Of a DNA stretch of 6,685 nucleotides, positions 6,651-6,685 are shown piece by piece; position 1 is the stretch's first letter, and each line of letters starts with the position of its first letter. Under the pieces are notes generated by a model. It was not told the origin of the DNA, made no database searches, and saw nothing but the letters and a program-made list of their open reading frames with translations. Source of the stretch: Candidatus Brocadiaceae bacterium (GTDB lineage: Bacteria > Planctomycetota > Brocadiia > SM23-32); assembly GCA_003551785.1 (NCBI GenBank), contig PUNP01000239.1, positions 1-6,685 of the forward strand, read 5' to 3'. The position numbers and the translations under genes were made by a program.

Positions 6651-6685
6651 TCTCCTTCATCAATTATTTCAAAATCCTTAACCAC
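6641..6685 (-). CDS. Probable antitoxin of the VapC-like toxin, last 14 codons
   Basis: Only the C-terminal end is in the window: VVKDFEIIDEGEWQ then TGA (6643-6641), in a frame open to the right edge. The reading overlaps the toxin start by 4 or 10 nt depending on which toxin start is used, which is the normal arrangement of antitoxin followed by toxin. A short acidic and hydrophobic tail fits the toxin-wrapping end of a VapB-type antitoxin. The DNA-binding domain that would identify the family is outside the window. The call rests mainly on position and overlap. Confidence 0.6.
   Translation of the reverse strand: MVKDFEIIDEGEWQ

Overview
This 6.7 kb bacterial window is a defence and toxin-antitoxin locus, and every supported gene is on the minus strand. 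The genes use Shine-Dalgarno sites and tight, overlapping operon packing. GC content is mosaic: about 60% in hsdR, and about 35% in parts of hsdS and the transposase gene. No rRNA, tRNA or CRISPR array is visible. I cannot name the species. The RM families and the REP/RAYT repeat style suggest a free-living, probably Gram-negative-type bacterium.

In transcription order (right to left), the window opens with the last 14 codons of a probable antitoxin and a complete VapC-like PIN-domain toxin (6252-6650). A stretch of about 700 bases without a convincing gene follows (5535-6251); it holds a candidate promoter for the next operon. Then comes a five-gene type I restriction-modification operon: hsdM (5534-3867), a HEPN-superfamily protein of the HI0074 type (3883-3470), a fusion of an MNT nucleotidyltransferase with the specificity subunit HsdS (3473-1785), a REP-associated tyrosine transposase, RAYT (1801-1205), and the N-terminal 400 residues of hsdR, which runs off the left edge (1199-1). 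The junctions overlap by 17, 4 and 17 nt, and only 5 nt separate the RAYT stop from the hsdR start, so the genes look co-transcribed and translationally coupled.

The most interesting point is that a HEPN/MNT pair is built into the RM operon. The HEPN protein keeps the RX4HXY motif and the MNT domain keeps GSX10DXD plus the third aspartate; in studied HepT/MntA systems these are the toxin's modification site and the antitoxin's AMP-transferase active site. Here the MNT unit is fused in frame to HsdS, so the DNA-recognition subunit would carry the presumed antitoxin. The fusion joint holds an A AAA AAC heptamer in the correct phase for -1 frameshifting, with tandem stops shortly after in the -1 frame, so a free MNT protein might also be made.

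The second unusual point is the RAYT gene. It sits cleanly between hsdS and hsdR, and its own coding sequence contains two inverted GTAG-type REP hairpins that differ by a compensatory base-pair change.
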